Notes under the pieces: model-generated
What the model was told of the DNA's origin: nothing
Seen by the model: only the letters and a program-made list of their open reading frames with translations
The model's database searches: none
Shown here: positions 53,391-61,916 of the stretch, piece by piece
Position numbering within the stretch: position 1 is the stretch's first letter
How the letters are laid out: each line of letters opens with the position of its first letter
Made by a program: the position numbers and the translations under genes
Source: Deltaproteobacteria bacterium
GTDB taxonomy: Bacteria; Desulfobacterota; Desulfobulbia; Desulfobulbales; Desulfocapsaceae
Direction of reading: 5' to 3'
Assembly: GCA_026388715.1 (NCBI GenBank)
Contig: JAPLJF010000002.1
Coordinates: 43,305-107,304, forward strand
DNA length: 64,000 bases

Positions 53391-53631
53391 GCTGTCCTCC
53401 GGGGAAATGGATAGAAATTTGAGTAATTCATTCACTTAACAAATTAGTATATAGTTTCTTACTCAGTTGGTATCGGTCGTACATATCAGCTGGCTCCAGT
53501 GCATGGCGGATTGAGTGCTGGTGGGGATCGGGGTTTTTTGTGGGCAGAGATCAGGTGGCATTGTGCCTGTCACCATGCGGGGCTCTTTTTCCTCTCTTGG
53601 CAGCCCCCCGGATCTCTCATGTTTTCTTGAA

Positions 53632-53976
53632 TCAGCCGGGTGGCCATTGCAGCTGGCGGCCACCCAGGATATGGAGATGGATGTGAAAGACGGTCTGTCC
53701 GGCACCGGCGCCATTGTTAAGGACCATACGGAAGCCGTCAACCAGTCCGAGATCTTTGGCAAGCCGTGCTCCGGTGCGCATCATCTTGCCGATCAGCTGT
53801 TCATCTTCTTCTTCCATGAATGCCGGTCCGGCGATATGTTTTTTGGGGATGACCAGAAAATGGACCGGCGCTTGCGGTGAGATATCCCGGAAGGCCAGAA
53901 ACTCATCGTCTTCATAGAGTTTATCCGCAGGGATCTGGCCGGCAATGATCTTACAGAAAAGACAGTGTTCGTTCAT
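53632..53976 (-). CDS. HIT family protein (HinT-like)
   Basis: A 114-residue histidine-triad nucleotide hydrolase: 'CLFCKIIAGQIPAD' at the N-terminus, 'HFLVIPKKHI', and the triad 'QTVFHIHLHILGGR'. Hydrolyses nucleoside phosphoramidates. Short length is normal. The zinc-binding 'CxxC' end is present. 53391-53631 holds nothing recognisable. Confidence 0.93.
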   Translation of the reverse strand: MNEHCLFCKIIAGQIPADKLYEDDEFLAFRDISPQAPVHFLVIPKKHIAGPAFMEEEDEQLIGKMMRTGARLAKDLGLVDGFRMVLNNGAGAGQTVFHIHLHILGGRQLQWPPG

Positions 53977-54021
53977 GTTTATTCTCTTACAATATCGGAT
54001 GGATATTCATCCAAATTATTT

Positions 54022-54073
54022 AGGAGCCGTTACGAAATAACTGTTATTTTTGTACAATTTCGTTACGGCTCCT
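54022..54073. repeat. GCCGTTACGAAAT palindrome, copy B
   Basis: Perfect 17-bp arms, AGGAGCCGTTACGAAAT (54022-54038) and ATTTCGTTACGGCTCCT (54057-54073), around an 18-nt loop. Related to the imperfect copy at 47078-47130. It lies between the HIT gene start and the end of the gene at 54109. Confidence 0.85.
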
Positions 54074-54108
54074 TATGCCGTTTTTGCTGTTTAAAAGGTC
54101 AGATTATT

Positions 54109-54669
54109 TTATGCCGATGGCTTAGGGCCAAAAGAATCTTCAAAAAGTTTGATGATGGCCTCACGCCCGGCATCGCTGAGATATCTGGTGCCTGAGCCCA
54201 CAAAGGTATTGTATTCAATGACCGGGGTATCTTCGTGCCACTGGTTCTCTTTCCAGGTAAACCATTGTTTGCGGGGCTGGTCAAAGACGTGGAGGGGGCG
54301 GTTGAAGAGCTTGGCCAGTTCCACGGCCCAGCCGGTGCCGCCTTTGACGGAATTGTCTTCGAGGATGGTGCCGATGACAAAGATCTGGTGGCCGTTGTTG
54401 ACCATATGAAAGATGGTTTGCAGCACCTTTCTGATCTTGGTGGTCTCGTAATAGGTGCGGTTGAGCATCTTTGAGGCCAGCTCCATGCTGATATCGCCCC
54501 GTTCCAGTTCCTGCTGGCTGAGAAAGACCGCGTTTTTCTCCCGGTGCAGTTTGTGCCCTTCAAAGGTGTAGATAACCTCGTTTACGCCCCACTGTTCTGC
54601 CGCTTCACCAAAGGTTGCCTCGGCCCCTTTCAGGCCGCCGCTGCAAAGGGTACAGGATTTCTGATCCAT
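54109..54669 (-). CDS. Conserved protein of unknown function, possibly Rossmann-like
   Basis: A 186-residue protein with an N-terminal 'CTLCSGG' (CxxC), then 'GQIFVIGTILEDNSVKGGTGWAVEL' (in part: FVIGTILEDN, GGTGWAVELAK), which looks like a nucleotide-binding Rossmann strand and glycine loop, as in SLOG-type domains. 'FDQPRKQWFTW' and 'FVGSGTRYLSDAG' follow. AAGGAG precedes the ATG. Function not assignable. Confidence 0.6.
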   Translation of the reverse strand: MDQKSCTLCSGGLKGAEATFGEAAEQWGVNEVIYTFEGHKLHREKNAVFLSQQELERGDISMELASKMLNRTYYETTKIRKVLQTIFHMVNNGHQIFVIGTILEDNSVKGGTGWAVELAKLFNRPLHVFDQPRKQWFTWKENQWHEDTPVIEYNTFVGSGTRYLSDAGREAIIKLFEDSFGPKPSA

Positions 54670-54712
54670 ATATGTGCTCCTTGTTAAAAAAATATCAGGC
54701 TGTCATCATTAA

Positions 54713-54892
54713 GAGCTTGTCCGTAAATAAATCTTTAGTGCTCGCATCCGGATTTTGGCCGTCTTTGGCCGCTCCTCAATCGCAAAATCCTCGCCGTAGC
54801 GCTGCTACGGTTGCGGTTTTACTCAATCGTCTCGGCCAAATTCGTCTCAAAATCCAGCGCGATCCCTGAAAAGCTTATTTACGGACAAGCTC
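54713..54892 (+). repeat. 180-bp MITE family, copy 4 (complete)
   Basis: Complete element with both 18-bp terminal repeats and a TAA target duplication (54710-54712 and 54893-54895). Same length and orientation as copy 3, with a handful of base differences. It lies between the promoter side of the gene at 54669 and the end of cmoB. Confidence 0.92.
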
Positions 54893-54995
54893 TAAATATC
54901 AGTGCAGCTCTCTTATCGTATCGTCGATTGACTATTTTTAATTTTATACCATACCTGCATTCAAAGGCAAGTGTGGCCATGTCTATTCTTTATTC

Positions 54996-55982
54996 TCAGG
55001 CGGCTGCGGTCCCTTTTTTCCAGCCGCGCAGGAAGACGCGGTGCGGGGCCGGATACCCTTCCACGGTCAGCGTTGGGTCCCGCGGATCGATGAAATCGCG
55101 GTACGATTCAAAGGTCATCCACGCGGTGGATCGTTGTTCTTCTTCGCTCATCGGGTGCTGGCAGAAGAGCTCGACCTGGTCGAAGCCCGCCTTTTCCATC
55201 CACAGCCGAAGGCAATGACCGGTGGGGATAAAATAGGTGCCGGGCGCCTTGGCATAGGTCTTGTCGGGGAAGAGGGCGATGGGTGCATCTCCCGGGATGG
55301 CCTGGGATTCCAGAAGCAGCGTGCCGCCGGGGCGCAGGGCCTGATAACAGTCACGGAGCACATCAATGGGTGAGGCGCGGTGGTAGATGATGCCCATGAG
55401 GAAGAGGACATCAAAGCAGTCAGGGAAAAGCGAGAGATGCTCGACGCCGAGCAGGTCAATATGGAGCGCCTCCTGTCTGGCCATGCTGTTCAAGGCCTTG
55501 AAACAGTAATAGTGCTGCATGGATGGTTCCAGGCCCAGCACCAGTTTGGGGCGATAGGGGGCCATGCGGAACATGTAATAGCCGTTGTTGCAGCCGATAT
55601 CCGCGATGATCTTGCCCTCCAGATCGGGCAGCATGGGCAGCAGGCGCTGCCATTTCCTTTCGCTCCGCCACTCGGCGTCGATGTCGATGCCAAAGACCGA
55701 AAAGGGACCTTTGCGCCAGGGCATGAAGGCGCGCATGGCCGCTTTGACCTGCGCCTGATCGTTGGCGCTCAGCTCATCGGGACGGCCGATGATGACGGTA
55801 TCGCCGGTGCAGTCGACGCTCTTGGCCACAAAAGGGGCGACCGATTCATAGGGCGTGCGGTAGCGGAGAAAGCCTTTCTTGGGCTGGTTGACCCACTGCT
55901 GCCGCTCCTGGTGGATGGCGAGGATCTCCTGACGGCGGGCTGCGGCCGGGAGCTGAGAGAGATAATCGATGGATGATGGCAT
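54996..55982 (-). CDS. cmoB: tRNA 5-oxyacetyl-U34 synthase, carboxymethyl transferase
   Basis: A 328-residue SAM-binding-fold protein. 'GKIIADIGCNNGYYMFRMAP' holds the cofactor loop, 'GLEPSMQHYYCFKAL' and 'VLFLMGIIYHRASPIDVL' follow, all typical of CmoB, which transfers the carboxymethyl group of carboxy-SAM to hydroxyuridine 34 of tRNA. The start is either ATG 55982 or TTG 55997 overlapping the cmoA stop. Operon with cmoA. Confidence 0.93.
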   Translation of the reverse strand: MPSSIDYLSQLPAAARRQEILAIHQERQQWVNQPKKGFLRYRTPYESVAPFVAKSVDCTGDTVIIGRPDELSANDQAQVKAAMRAFMPWRKGPFSVFGIDIDAEWRSERKWQRLLPMLPDLEGKIIADIGCNNGYYMFRMAPYRPKLVLGLEPSMQHYYCFKALNSMARQEALHIDLLGVEHLSLFPDCFDVLFLMGIIYHRASPIDVLRDCYQALRPGGTLLLESQAIPGDAPIALFPDKTYAKAPGTYFIPTGHCLRLWMEKAGFDQVELFCQHPMSEEEQRSTAWMTFESYRDFIDPRDPTLTVEGYPAPHRVFLRGWKKGTAAA

Positions 55983-55993
55983 CTGGTTCTGGC

Positions 55994-56731
55994 TCAACCT
56001 GGCTTGATGGCAATAAAGGAGACAAAATTAAACCACTGGAAGAAGGTCTCCACGCTTGCAAATCCGGCGCCCAGCAGGAGTTCCCGGTTTTCTTCAATGG
56101 AAAACGGGATCAGGATATTTTCCAGGGCCTCTCTTTTTTTGGCAATCTCCAGTTCCGAATAGCCGCGTTCCAGCTTGAACTGATGGTAGATATCGATATA
56201 TTTGCGGTTGAGCAGAGGGTCGTGGGAGATCTTTTTTTCACTGAGGATCAGGACGCCGCCGGGTCGCAGGTTGTCGAAGAGCCGGTGGATAAACTCTTTC
56301 CGTCTGAGGGGGCGGATGAACTGGAGGGTGTAGTTGAGGAGAAAGGCCCCGGTATCGGTTTGGTCCAGATCGGTGATGTCCTGGGTAATAAAGGAGACCA
56401 TGTCCTGTTTTGAGAACATCTCGGCCTTCAGGCGGGCCTTGTGGAGCATGGCTGGCGAGTTGTCGATGCCGGTGAATTGCAGCCCCTTGTCCGGCAACAG
56501 TCGCGCCAGTTGCAGCAGGGTGGTGCCGGTGGAGCAGCCAAGGTCGATGACCGTGTCGTTTTGGCGGAGAAAGATGTCGAGGAGCCGGGCCGTCCCGGTG
56601 ATGACTTCCTGGTAAAAAGGAATGGAGCGGTCAAGCATGTCATCGAAGACCTGGGCGACCTGTTCGGTAAAGACAAAATCTTCGTGGACCTGGTCGACAG
56701 CAAAAAGGGTATCTTTGGGAGTGGGCAACAT
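55994..56731 (-). CDS. cmoA: Carboxy-S-adenosyl-L-methionine synthase
   Basis: A 245-residue enzyme that makes carboxy-SAM from prephenate and SAM. 'DQVHEDFVFTEQVAQVFDDM' (in part DFVFTEQVAQVFDDM), 'VIDLGCSTGTTLLQLA', 'GIDNSPAMLHKAR' and 'NYTLQFIRPLRR' are characteristic of CmoA. cmoB follows with overlap. Together they modify wobble uridine of tRNA. Confidence 0.94.
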   Translation of the reverse strand: MLPTPKDTLFAVDQVHEDFVFTEQVAQVFDDMLDRSIPFYQEVITGTARLLDIFLRQNDTVIDLGCSTGTTLLQLARLLPDKGLQFTGIDNSPAMLHKARLKAEMFSKQDMVSFITQDITDLDQTDTGAFLLNYTLQFIRPLRRKEFIHRLFDNLRPGGVLILSEKKISHDPLLNRKYIDIYHQFKLERGYSELEIAKKREALENILIPFSIEENRELLLGAGFASVETFFQWFNFVSFIAIKPG

Positions 56732-57056
56732 GGCGACAATAAAGAAATCAGGATGGGACAGGATTGTGCTGATTGATTGATAAACTGTAAAGTATAGTTT
56801 ATATACTCTTTTAAATAATATTTTACCATTATTGACTGGGCGGGAAACCAGAAAAGGGTAATGGTGGAACTCAGCAGGATAGACAATCGGCTCAGAAAAG
56901 ACAAGGGATCATGAAAAAATACATCATTGGCGCGATCTGGGTCGTGCCCCTGTGCAGGGCAGCTCTCGCCAGTCGCCCTTCCGCCGGAGCGATCCCTGGC
57001 TCTTGCGGCATGAGGACATTCCTGTCCATTACTGTTATGCTAAAGAATGAGGACAA
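56732..57056. other. Gap with a possible short frame
   Basis: Upstream of cmoA and of the YnfA-like gene (divergent promoters expected). A 52-codon plus-strand frame from ATG 56911 (after AAGGGATC) starts like a signal peptide (MKKYIIGAIWVV) and ends inside the YnfA-like gene's start. It is probably a truncated relic or chance. Confidence 0.3.
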
Positions 57057-57395
57057 ATGGCTGCTATAGCAATAATCAAATCAATATTCTATTTTGTTTT
57101 GGCCGGTCTGTGTGAAATTGGCGGTGGATATCTTGTATGGCTGTGGTTACGTGAAGGAAAATCCTTGGGGTACGGTATTATTGGAGCATTTATACTTGTT
57201 CTTTATGGAGTGATTCCTACATTGCAACCAGCAAATTTTGGTCGTGTTTATGCAGCATATGGGGGAGTTTTTATTGTCCTCGCAATCCTTTGGGGATGGC
57301 AGATCGATAAGATAGCACCGGATAGATTCGATATACTCGGTGGTTTGGTGGCCTTGATTGGTGTAATGATCATTATGTATTGGCCCCGAGGCTAA
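57057..57395 (+). CDS. YnfA family (UPF0060) small membrane protein
   Basis: A 112-residue protein with four hydrophobic helices and the family motifs '[22 protein letters not shown]' (in part [17 protein letters not shown]), '[12 protein letters not shown]', '[14 protein letters not shown]'. YnfA proteins are SMR-like and proposed as transporters. GAGGACAA precedes ATG. The sequence is AT-richer than flanking genes, suggesting acquisition. Confidence 0.92.
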   Translation: MAAIAIIKSIFYFVLAGLCEIGGGYLVWLWLREGKSLGYGIIGAFILVLYGVIPTLQPANFGRVYAAYGGVFIVLAILWGWQIDKIAPDRFDILGGLVALIGVMIIMYWPRG

Positions 57396-57511
57396 GGATG
57401 AACAATATTTGAGGCATACAAGTTGCTCAAGAGGGATGCGGCATAAAGCCGTCGCGCCCCTTAGCTTGGGCGTTGAACAATCGTGAGATCAGGTCGAGAC
57501 TTCATCATCTT

Positions 57512-59527
57512 ATGAGCAATAATTGTTCTCATTCAGCCGGGAAATCCCTGCTGATCTACCCGCCTTTTGCCGATCCTACCTGGCCCTATGTGAGTCTGCC
57601 CACCCTCAAGGGATATCTGGGCCGGCGCGGGATCCAGGTAACAGTCCGGGATCTGAACGTCGAGGTCTTTTCGTTCCTGACTTCTGAGCCTACCATTGCC
57701 GGGTGGCGGCAGCATCTGGCGGCGCGGTTTCAGGTGCTCAATGGTCGGGAGCGGTTGAGCCTGTCCGAGCAGATGGAATACCGGCGGGTGGCAGAGGCGC
57801 TCCCTCTGGTGCAGCAGGATTTTGGCGCCCTCCTGACCGTGATGCGGGAGGAGGGGAGTTTTTATGACCGGGCCGCCTATGCAGCAGGCCGTGATGGCGT
57901 TGAAGACCTTTTCCAGATCATGGAGGCGGTCTATTTCCCTTTCCGCTACAACTGCAACCGGGCGGATCACCTGGTGGCGCCCTGGGATTTCCAGCTTCTG
58001 GACTCCTATATCGCCAATCGCACCAGTCCCCTTGACCAGTTTTACCGGCAGCAGTTGGCGGGGATGGCGGCCCCGGGCTTTGTCGGGATCTCGCTGACCT
58101 TTGTCTCCCAGATCCCGGAGGCCTTTTATCTCTGCCGCCTGCTCAGGGACGTCTTTCCGAACTGTTTTCTGATGCTCGGCGGCCCCTGTGTCGATCTGAT
58201 GGTCCGTCATGGCCGGCCGGAGGTGGTGGCCTGGATTTTAGACCATGTCGACGGTATCACCGTGCAGGAGGGGGAAAAGACTCTGGAGCAGCTTCTGCCC
58301 CTGCTTGCTGCTGGTCGTTTTCCTGATCGGCCGCAACTTGCCGCCATCCCCAATCTTATCACCCGCGATCCGGTCAGCGGCGCCATTCAGCAGGGGCCGC
58401 CATGGGTCCTCGATCTGACCGAGAGCGCGGCGCCTGACTATTCCGATCTCGATCTGACGCTCTATCCGGCGCCTTCCCCCATGCTCCTCTACAGTCCGAC
58501 CCGAGGCTGCTACTGGAATAAATGCTCTTTCTGCGGTTACGGCTTTAATCAGTCCGGGGCCCATGCCTACCGCGAGATCCCGGTGCAACAGGCCGTGGCC
58601 GATCTGCAGGCCTTGCAGGAGAAATACGGGGCAGCCAATTTTTACTTTTCCTGCGATGTCCTCTCCCCTGATTACGCCTTCCGTCTGGCCCAGGCGATTC
58701 TCGATACCGGGCTTGAGGTCCGTTGGTCAACGGACCTGCGCATCGAGGCGGCCTATACCCCTGAGCGCTGCCGTCTGCTCTATCGGGCTGGCCTGCGGGC
58801 CGTGGCCTTCGGCGTTGAGAGCGGGTCACCGAAAGTCTTGCGCCTTATGCACAAGGGGGTCACGCCGGAGCGCATTCGGGCGGTCAATCGTCATTTTCAT
58901 CAGGCCGGGATTTCCACCGCCTGGATGACCTTTCTCGGCCATCCGGGTGAGGGGTTCAAGGAGGCCCAGGCTACACTCGATCTGCTGGCAGCGGAACGAA
59001 AGGTCGTGGATCAGTTTATTGTCGGCGCCTTCGGTCTGACCCCAGGGTCAAAGATTGCCTGCCGGCCGGAGGAGTTCGGCATTGAATCCATCTCCTTTAC
59101 GGCCGGTGATGTGTTCAGGTTCTTCCCCATTTACAGCGACCGGACTGCCAGGATCAATGCCAATGACCAGCGATTTGCGCAACTGGACACGCAGATTGAT
59201 GATCTTTCCTCCCGCTATCAGCTCGATCATTACCCTTGGGCCGGGGCCATCTCTACCCATCACTCGTTTTTGTATCTGCTGCGTTACGGCCAGAGGGTCT
59301 TTGCCAAGGCATGGCCTCGGCCCCAGAAAAAGAAGCAGAGGGCCGGGGCCGGCAAGAAGATTCATCCCCGTTTTCCCCTGGCCGAGTTGCGCCAACGGGA
59401 AGAGCAGTTCATGGGCCAGTATCTGGAATGCGCCCTGCGGCCCGACCCGGAGACGGGACTGACGCCTCTGTGTTTTGATCATTTTCAGGCCGCGCTGGCC
59501 CGGGAGTCTGAGAAAGAGAGGCGATGA
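57512..59527 (+). CDS. B12-binding-domain radical SAM protein
   Basis: A 671-residue protein. The N-terminal half has B12-domain features ('LLIYPPFADPTWPYVSLPTLKGYL', in part IYPPFADPTWPYVSLPTL; 'FLMLGGPCVDLM'). The radical SAM core begins with 'TRGCYWNKCSFCGYG', a CX4CX2C cluster motif instead of CX3CX2C, then 'VRWSTDLRIEA' and 'VAFGVESGSPKVLRLMHKGV' (in part). This CyWnxCxFC variant is known in a subset of B12-type radical SAM enzymes. The product is unknown. The start at ATG 57512 is preferred over TTG 57473. Confidence 0.85.
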   Translation: MSNNCSHSAGKSLLIYPPFADPTWPYVSLPTLKGYLGRRGIQVTVRDLNVEVFSFLTSEPTIAGWRQHLAARFQVLNGRERLSLSEQMEYRRVAEALPLVQQDFGALLTVMREEGSFYDRAAYAAGRDGVEDLFQIMEAVYFPFRYNCNRADHLVAPWDFQLLDSYIANRTSPLDQFYRQQLAGMAAPGFVGISLTFVSQIPEAFYLCRLLRDVFPNCFLMLGGPCVDLMVRHGRPEVVAWILDHVDGITVQEGEKTLEQLLPLLAAGRFPDRPQLAAIPNLITRDPVSGAIQQGPPWVLDLTESAAPDYSDLDLTLYPAPSPMLLYSPTRGCYWNKCSFCGYGFNQSGAHAYREIPVQQAVADLQALQEKYGAANFYFSCDVLSPDYAFRLAQAILDTGLEVRWSTDLRIEAAYTPERCRLLYRAGLRAVAFGVESGSPKVLRLMHKGVTPERIRAVNRHFHQAGISTAWMTFLGHPGEGFKEAQATLDLLAAERKVVDQFIVGAFGLTPGSKIACRPEEFGIESISFTAGDVFRFFPIYSDRTARINANDQRFAQLDTQIDDLSSRYQLDHYPWAGAISTHHSFLYLLRYGQRVFAKAWPRPQKKKQRAGAGKKIHPRFPLAELRQREEQFMGQYLECALRPDPETGLTPLCFDHFQAALARESEKERR

Positions 59528-59586
59528 TCTCGGAGAATATGCCAGCAATCGTTGTCAACTTTTAACCTTCACCATTCAACTTTCCT

Positions 59587-60102
59587 ATGCTTCCTATTAT
59601 TACCTTTATCGGCTGGCACAACAGCGGCAAGACCACCCTGGCGGCGCAGGTTGTCACCCATCTCAAGCAGCATGGCTATCGGGTGGCGGTGATCAAATCG
59701 ACCAAGGAGCAGGGGATCACCTTTGATGCGCCGGGCACTGATACCGCCAGGCATCGGCAGGCCGGGGCCGATACCGTGCTTTTGGTGGCGCCTGACCAGA
59801 TGACCATGGTCACCGGCAACAAGGGCAAGTCCCTGGTCGATCTGGCCCAACGTTTCTGCTCAGATGTGGATATTGTCATCGGTGAAGGATTTAAAGGTGG
59901 AGAGGGGGTGCCCAAGATCGAGGTCAGAAGGGAGGAAGATCAACCCTTGTTGCGGGAGCAGGTAAAGGGGGTCATTGCGGTGGCCACCGATCTTGCGCTC
60001 CCGGATGATCCAGGCTGTACTCTGTTCCGGCTTGATCAGGGTCTGGAGATTGCCGTCTTTATTGAGAAATATTTTCATCTGGATGGTATTGCAACAGACT
60101 GA
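59587..60102 (+). CDS. mobB: Molybdopterin-guanine dinucleotide biosynthesis protein B
   Basis: A 171-residue P-loop protein: 'ITFIGWHNSGKTTLAAQVV', 'GYRVAVIKSTKE', 'DTARHRQAGAD', 'DIVIGEGFKGG'. MobB assists formation of the bis-MGD molybdenum cofactor. Length is complete. The SorA-type enzyme in this window uses a simpler Mo cofactor, so this serves other molybdoenzymes. Confidence 0.92.
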   Translation: MLPIITFIGWHNSGKTTLAAQVVTHLKQHGYRVAVIKSTKEQGITFDAPGTDTARHRQAGADTVLLVAPDQMTMVTGNKGKSLVDLAQRFCSDVDIVIGEGFKGGEGVPKIEVRREEDQPLLREQVKGVIAVATDLALPDDPGCTLFRLDQGLEIAVFIEKYFHLDGIATD

Positions 60103-60107
60103 TTCCG

Positions 60108-60296
60108 GCCTCATCGAAACCAGAAATTTGGCCATGATAATTGCCGCCAAGGTTGAGCAGCAGGTGGCAATCAGGGTTGGGATAAAGATGGAGGCCGGAT
60201 CGGTGGCCCCCGCCGCCGCCCGCACCGTGATCACCCCCAGGGGCAGGATGGTGACGCTGGAGGTGTTGATTGCCGATGGTTTTTGTTTCATGTTGC
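60108..60296 (-). pseudogene. Fragment of a nucleoside-recognition/SpmA-like membrane protein
   Basis: The minus strand reads 'SAINTSSVTILPLGVITVRAAAG' (in part INTSSVTILPLGVITVR), 'DPASIFIPTLIATCCSTLAAI', which matches the conserved gate segment of SpmA-type proteins. The rest of the ~200-residue protein is absent on both sides: it is cut before and after by unrelated sequence. The remainder of 60103-60431 shows no gene. Confidence 0.55.
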
Positions 60297-60431
60297 GACC
60301 ATTTGCATTCAAGCCGGCACCTTCGTCGGCTGCGCGGCGCGGCTCCTCACCGTACTACCCGTACTGCTTCGTCGCTGCTCGTTTGCCTTCTCGGTGTCAA
60401 CTTGAATGCTTTTTGGAACAAGACCCCGCAA

Positions 60432-61841
60432 TCACACAATGAACGATTGCAACGATTCAGGGATCACCACGTTCTTCAGACCCAGTTCGGTCTGGAGATC
60501 ATGGGCCAGGGTCTGGGATGCCTCCTCTTCGCCGTGGACGATGAAGGTCTGTTCCGGTCTTTTTTCCATCACCCGCACAAAGTCCATGAGCCCATCATGG
60601 TCAGCGTGGCCACTGAAGCCGGTCTGGATTTCAACGTGGGCCTTCATCTGAAATTCCTCTCCAAAGATGCGCACGATCTGCTCTTTTTCGACAATCCGGC
60701 GGCCAAGGGTATTCGGGGCCTGCCAGCCGGTAATGAGAATCGTATTACGGGGATCCTCGATGCGGCTGCGTAGATGATGGAGGATGCGGCCGCCCTCCAT
60801 CATGCCGCTGGCGCTGATGATGATCATCGGGCCTTTCCTCTCGTTCAGCGCCTTGGACTGCTCAACCGACTGGGTATACTGAAGCTTATCAAAACCAAAG
60901 GGATTGCTGTTGTTGTCGGCCAGGATAAAGGCCAGGATCTCGGCATCATAGACCTCGGGATGGAGCTTGAAGATATCCGTGGTCCGGGTGGCCAGGGGGC
61001 TGTCCACAAAGATGGGCAGCTCGGGGATGGACCCGCTGCTGTGCAGTTTATGGAGGGAATAGACCAGCTGCTGGGTCCGGCCCACGGCAAAGGCGGGAAT
61101 CAGCAGGGTGCCGCCGCGCTGCACGGTCTGGTTGACGATCCGTTCCAGCTCTTTTTCCGTTTCCAGGTACGGGGGGTGAGTGCGGTTGCCATAGGTGCTC
61201 TCCATGATCAGGATGTCGGCGCCGGCGGTAAGCGGAACAGGGTCGCGGATGATGGGAATACCCGGCCTGCCGATGTCGCCGCTGAACACCAGGCGCCGGG
61301 CCTTCCCGGTGTCCTGGTCATCAATATCAAGGATGACATGGGCGCTGCCCAGCATGTGACCGGCATCCATCAGGGTCAGATGCACCCCTGGGAAAAGCTG
61401 GTGGCGGCGATTATAATTCAGGCCCACGAACTGCGCCATGCTCCTGGCCACATCTTCCTGGGTATAGAGCGGCTCAAAGGGCATCTGTCTGTTTTTCTGG
61501 CGTCGTTTATTGACGAATTCCACATCCTTTTCCTGGATAAAGGCGCTGTCCATGAGCATGACGGCACACAGATCACGGGTGGCGGAGGTGCAGATAATAT
61601 CACCGCGGAAACCGTTTCTGACCAGACAGGGGATGCGGCCCGAGTGATCGATGTGGGCATGGGAAAGGATGAGGGTATCGATTTTCTTGCCCTGGCAGAA
61701 TTCGCTGCGGTTCCGTTCAAATGCCTCTTTGCGTTTCCCCTGATAGAGACCGCAGTCCAGCATGATTTTTCTGCCGTTAATCTCAAGAAGATGCTGGGAG
61801 CCGGTAACGGTCCGGGCGGCCCCGTGGAAGGTGATTTTCAT
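60432..61841 (-). CDS. MBL-fold/beta-CASP RNA-processing nuclease
   Basis: A 469-residue metallo-beta-lactamase with the zinc motif 'LSHAHIDHSGRIP', a His at 'DAGHMLGSAHV' and Asp at 'FSGDIGRPG', a beta-CASP domain ('IPAFAVGRTQQLV', 'SASGMMEGGRILHHL') and a C-terminal RMMBL region ending in 'TGFSGHADHDGLM'. Ysh1-type enzymes of bacteria and archaea cut RNA. RBS AAAGGAAATC precedes the ATG. Confidence 0.92.
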   Translation of the reverse strand: MKITFHGAARTVTGSQHLLEINGRKIMLDCGLYQGKRKEAFERNRSEFCQGKKIDTLILSHAHIDHSGRIPCLVRNGFRGDIICTSATRDLCAVMLMDSAFIQEKDVEFVNKRRQKNRQMPFEPLYTQEDVARSMAQFVGLNYNRRHQLFPGVHLTLMDAGHMLGSAHVILDIDDQDTGKARRLVFSGDIGRPGIPIIRDPVPLTAGADILIMESTYGNRTHPPYLETEKELERIVNQTVQRGGTLLIPAFAVGRTQQLVYSLHKLHSSGSIPELPIFVDSPLATRTTDIFKLHPEVYDAEILAFILADNNSNPFGFDKLQYTQSVEQSKALNERKGPMIIISASGMMEGGRILHHLRSRIEDPRNTILITGWQAPNTLGRRIVEKEQIVRIFGEEFQMKAHVEIQTGFSGHADHDGLMDFVRVMEKRPEQTFIVHGEEEASQTLAHDLQTELGLKNVVIPESLQSFIV

Positions 61842-61916
61842 GATTTCCTTTTGTTTTTTGCTTTGTTGATCATGGACAAGATGTCCTTGTTTCCTCAGGT
61901 CAGAGAGAGTTTCAGG

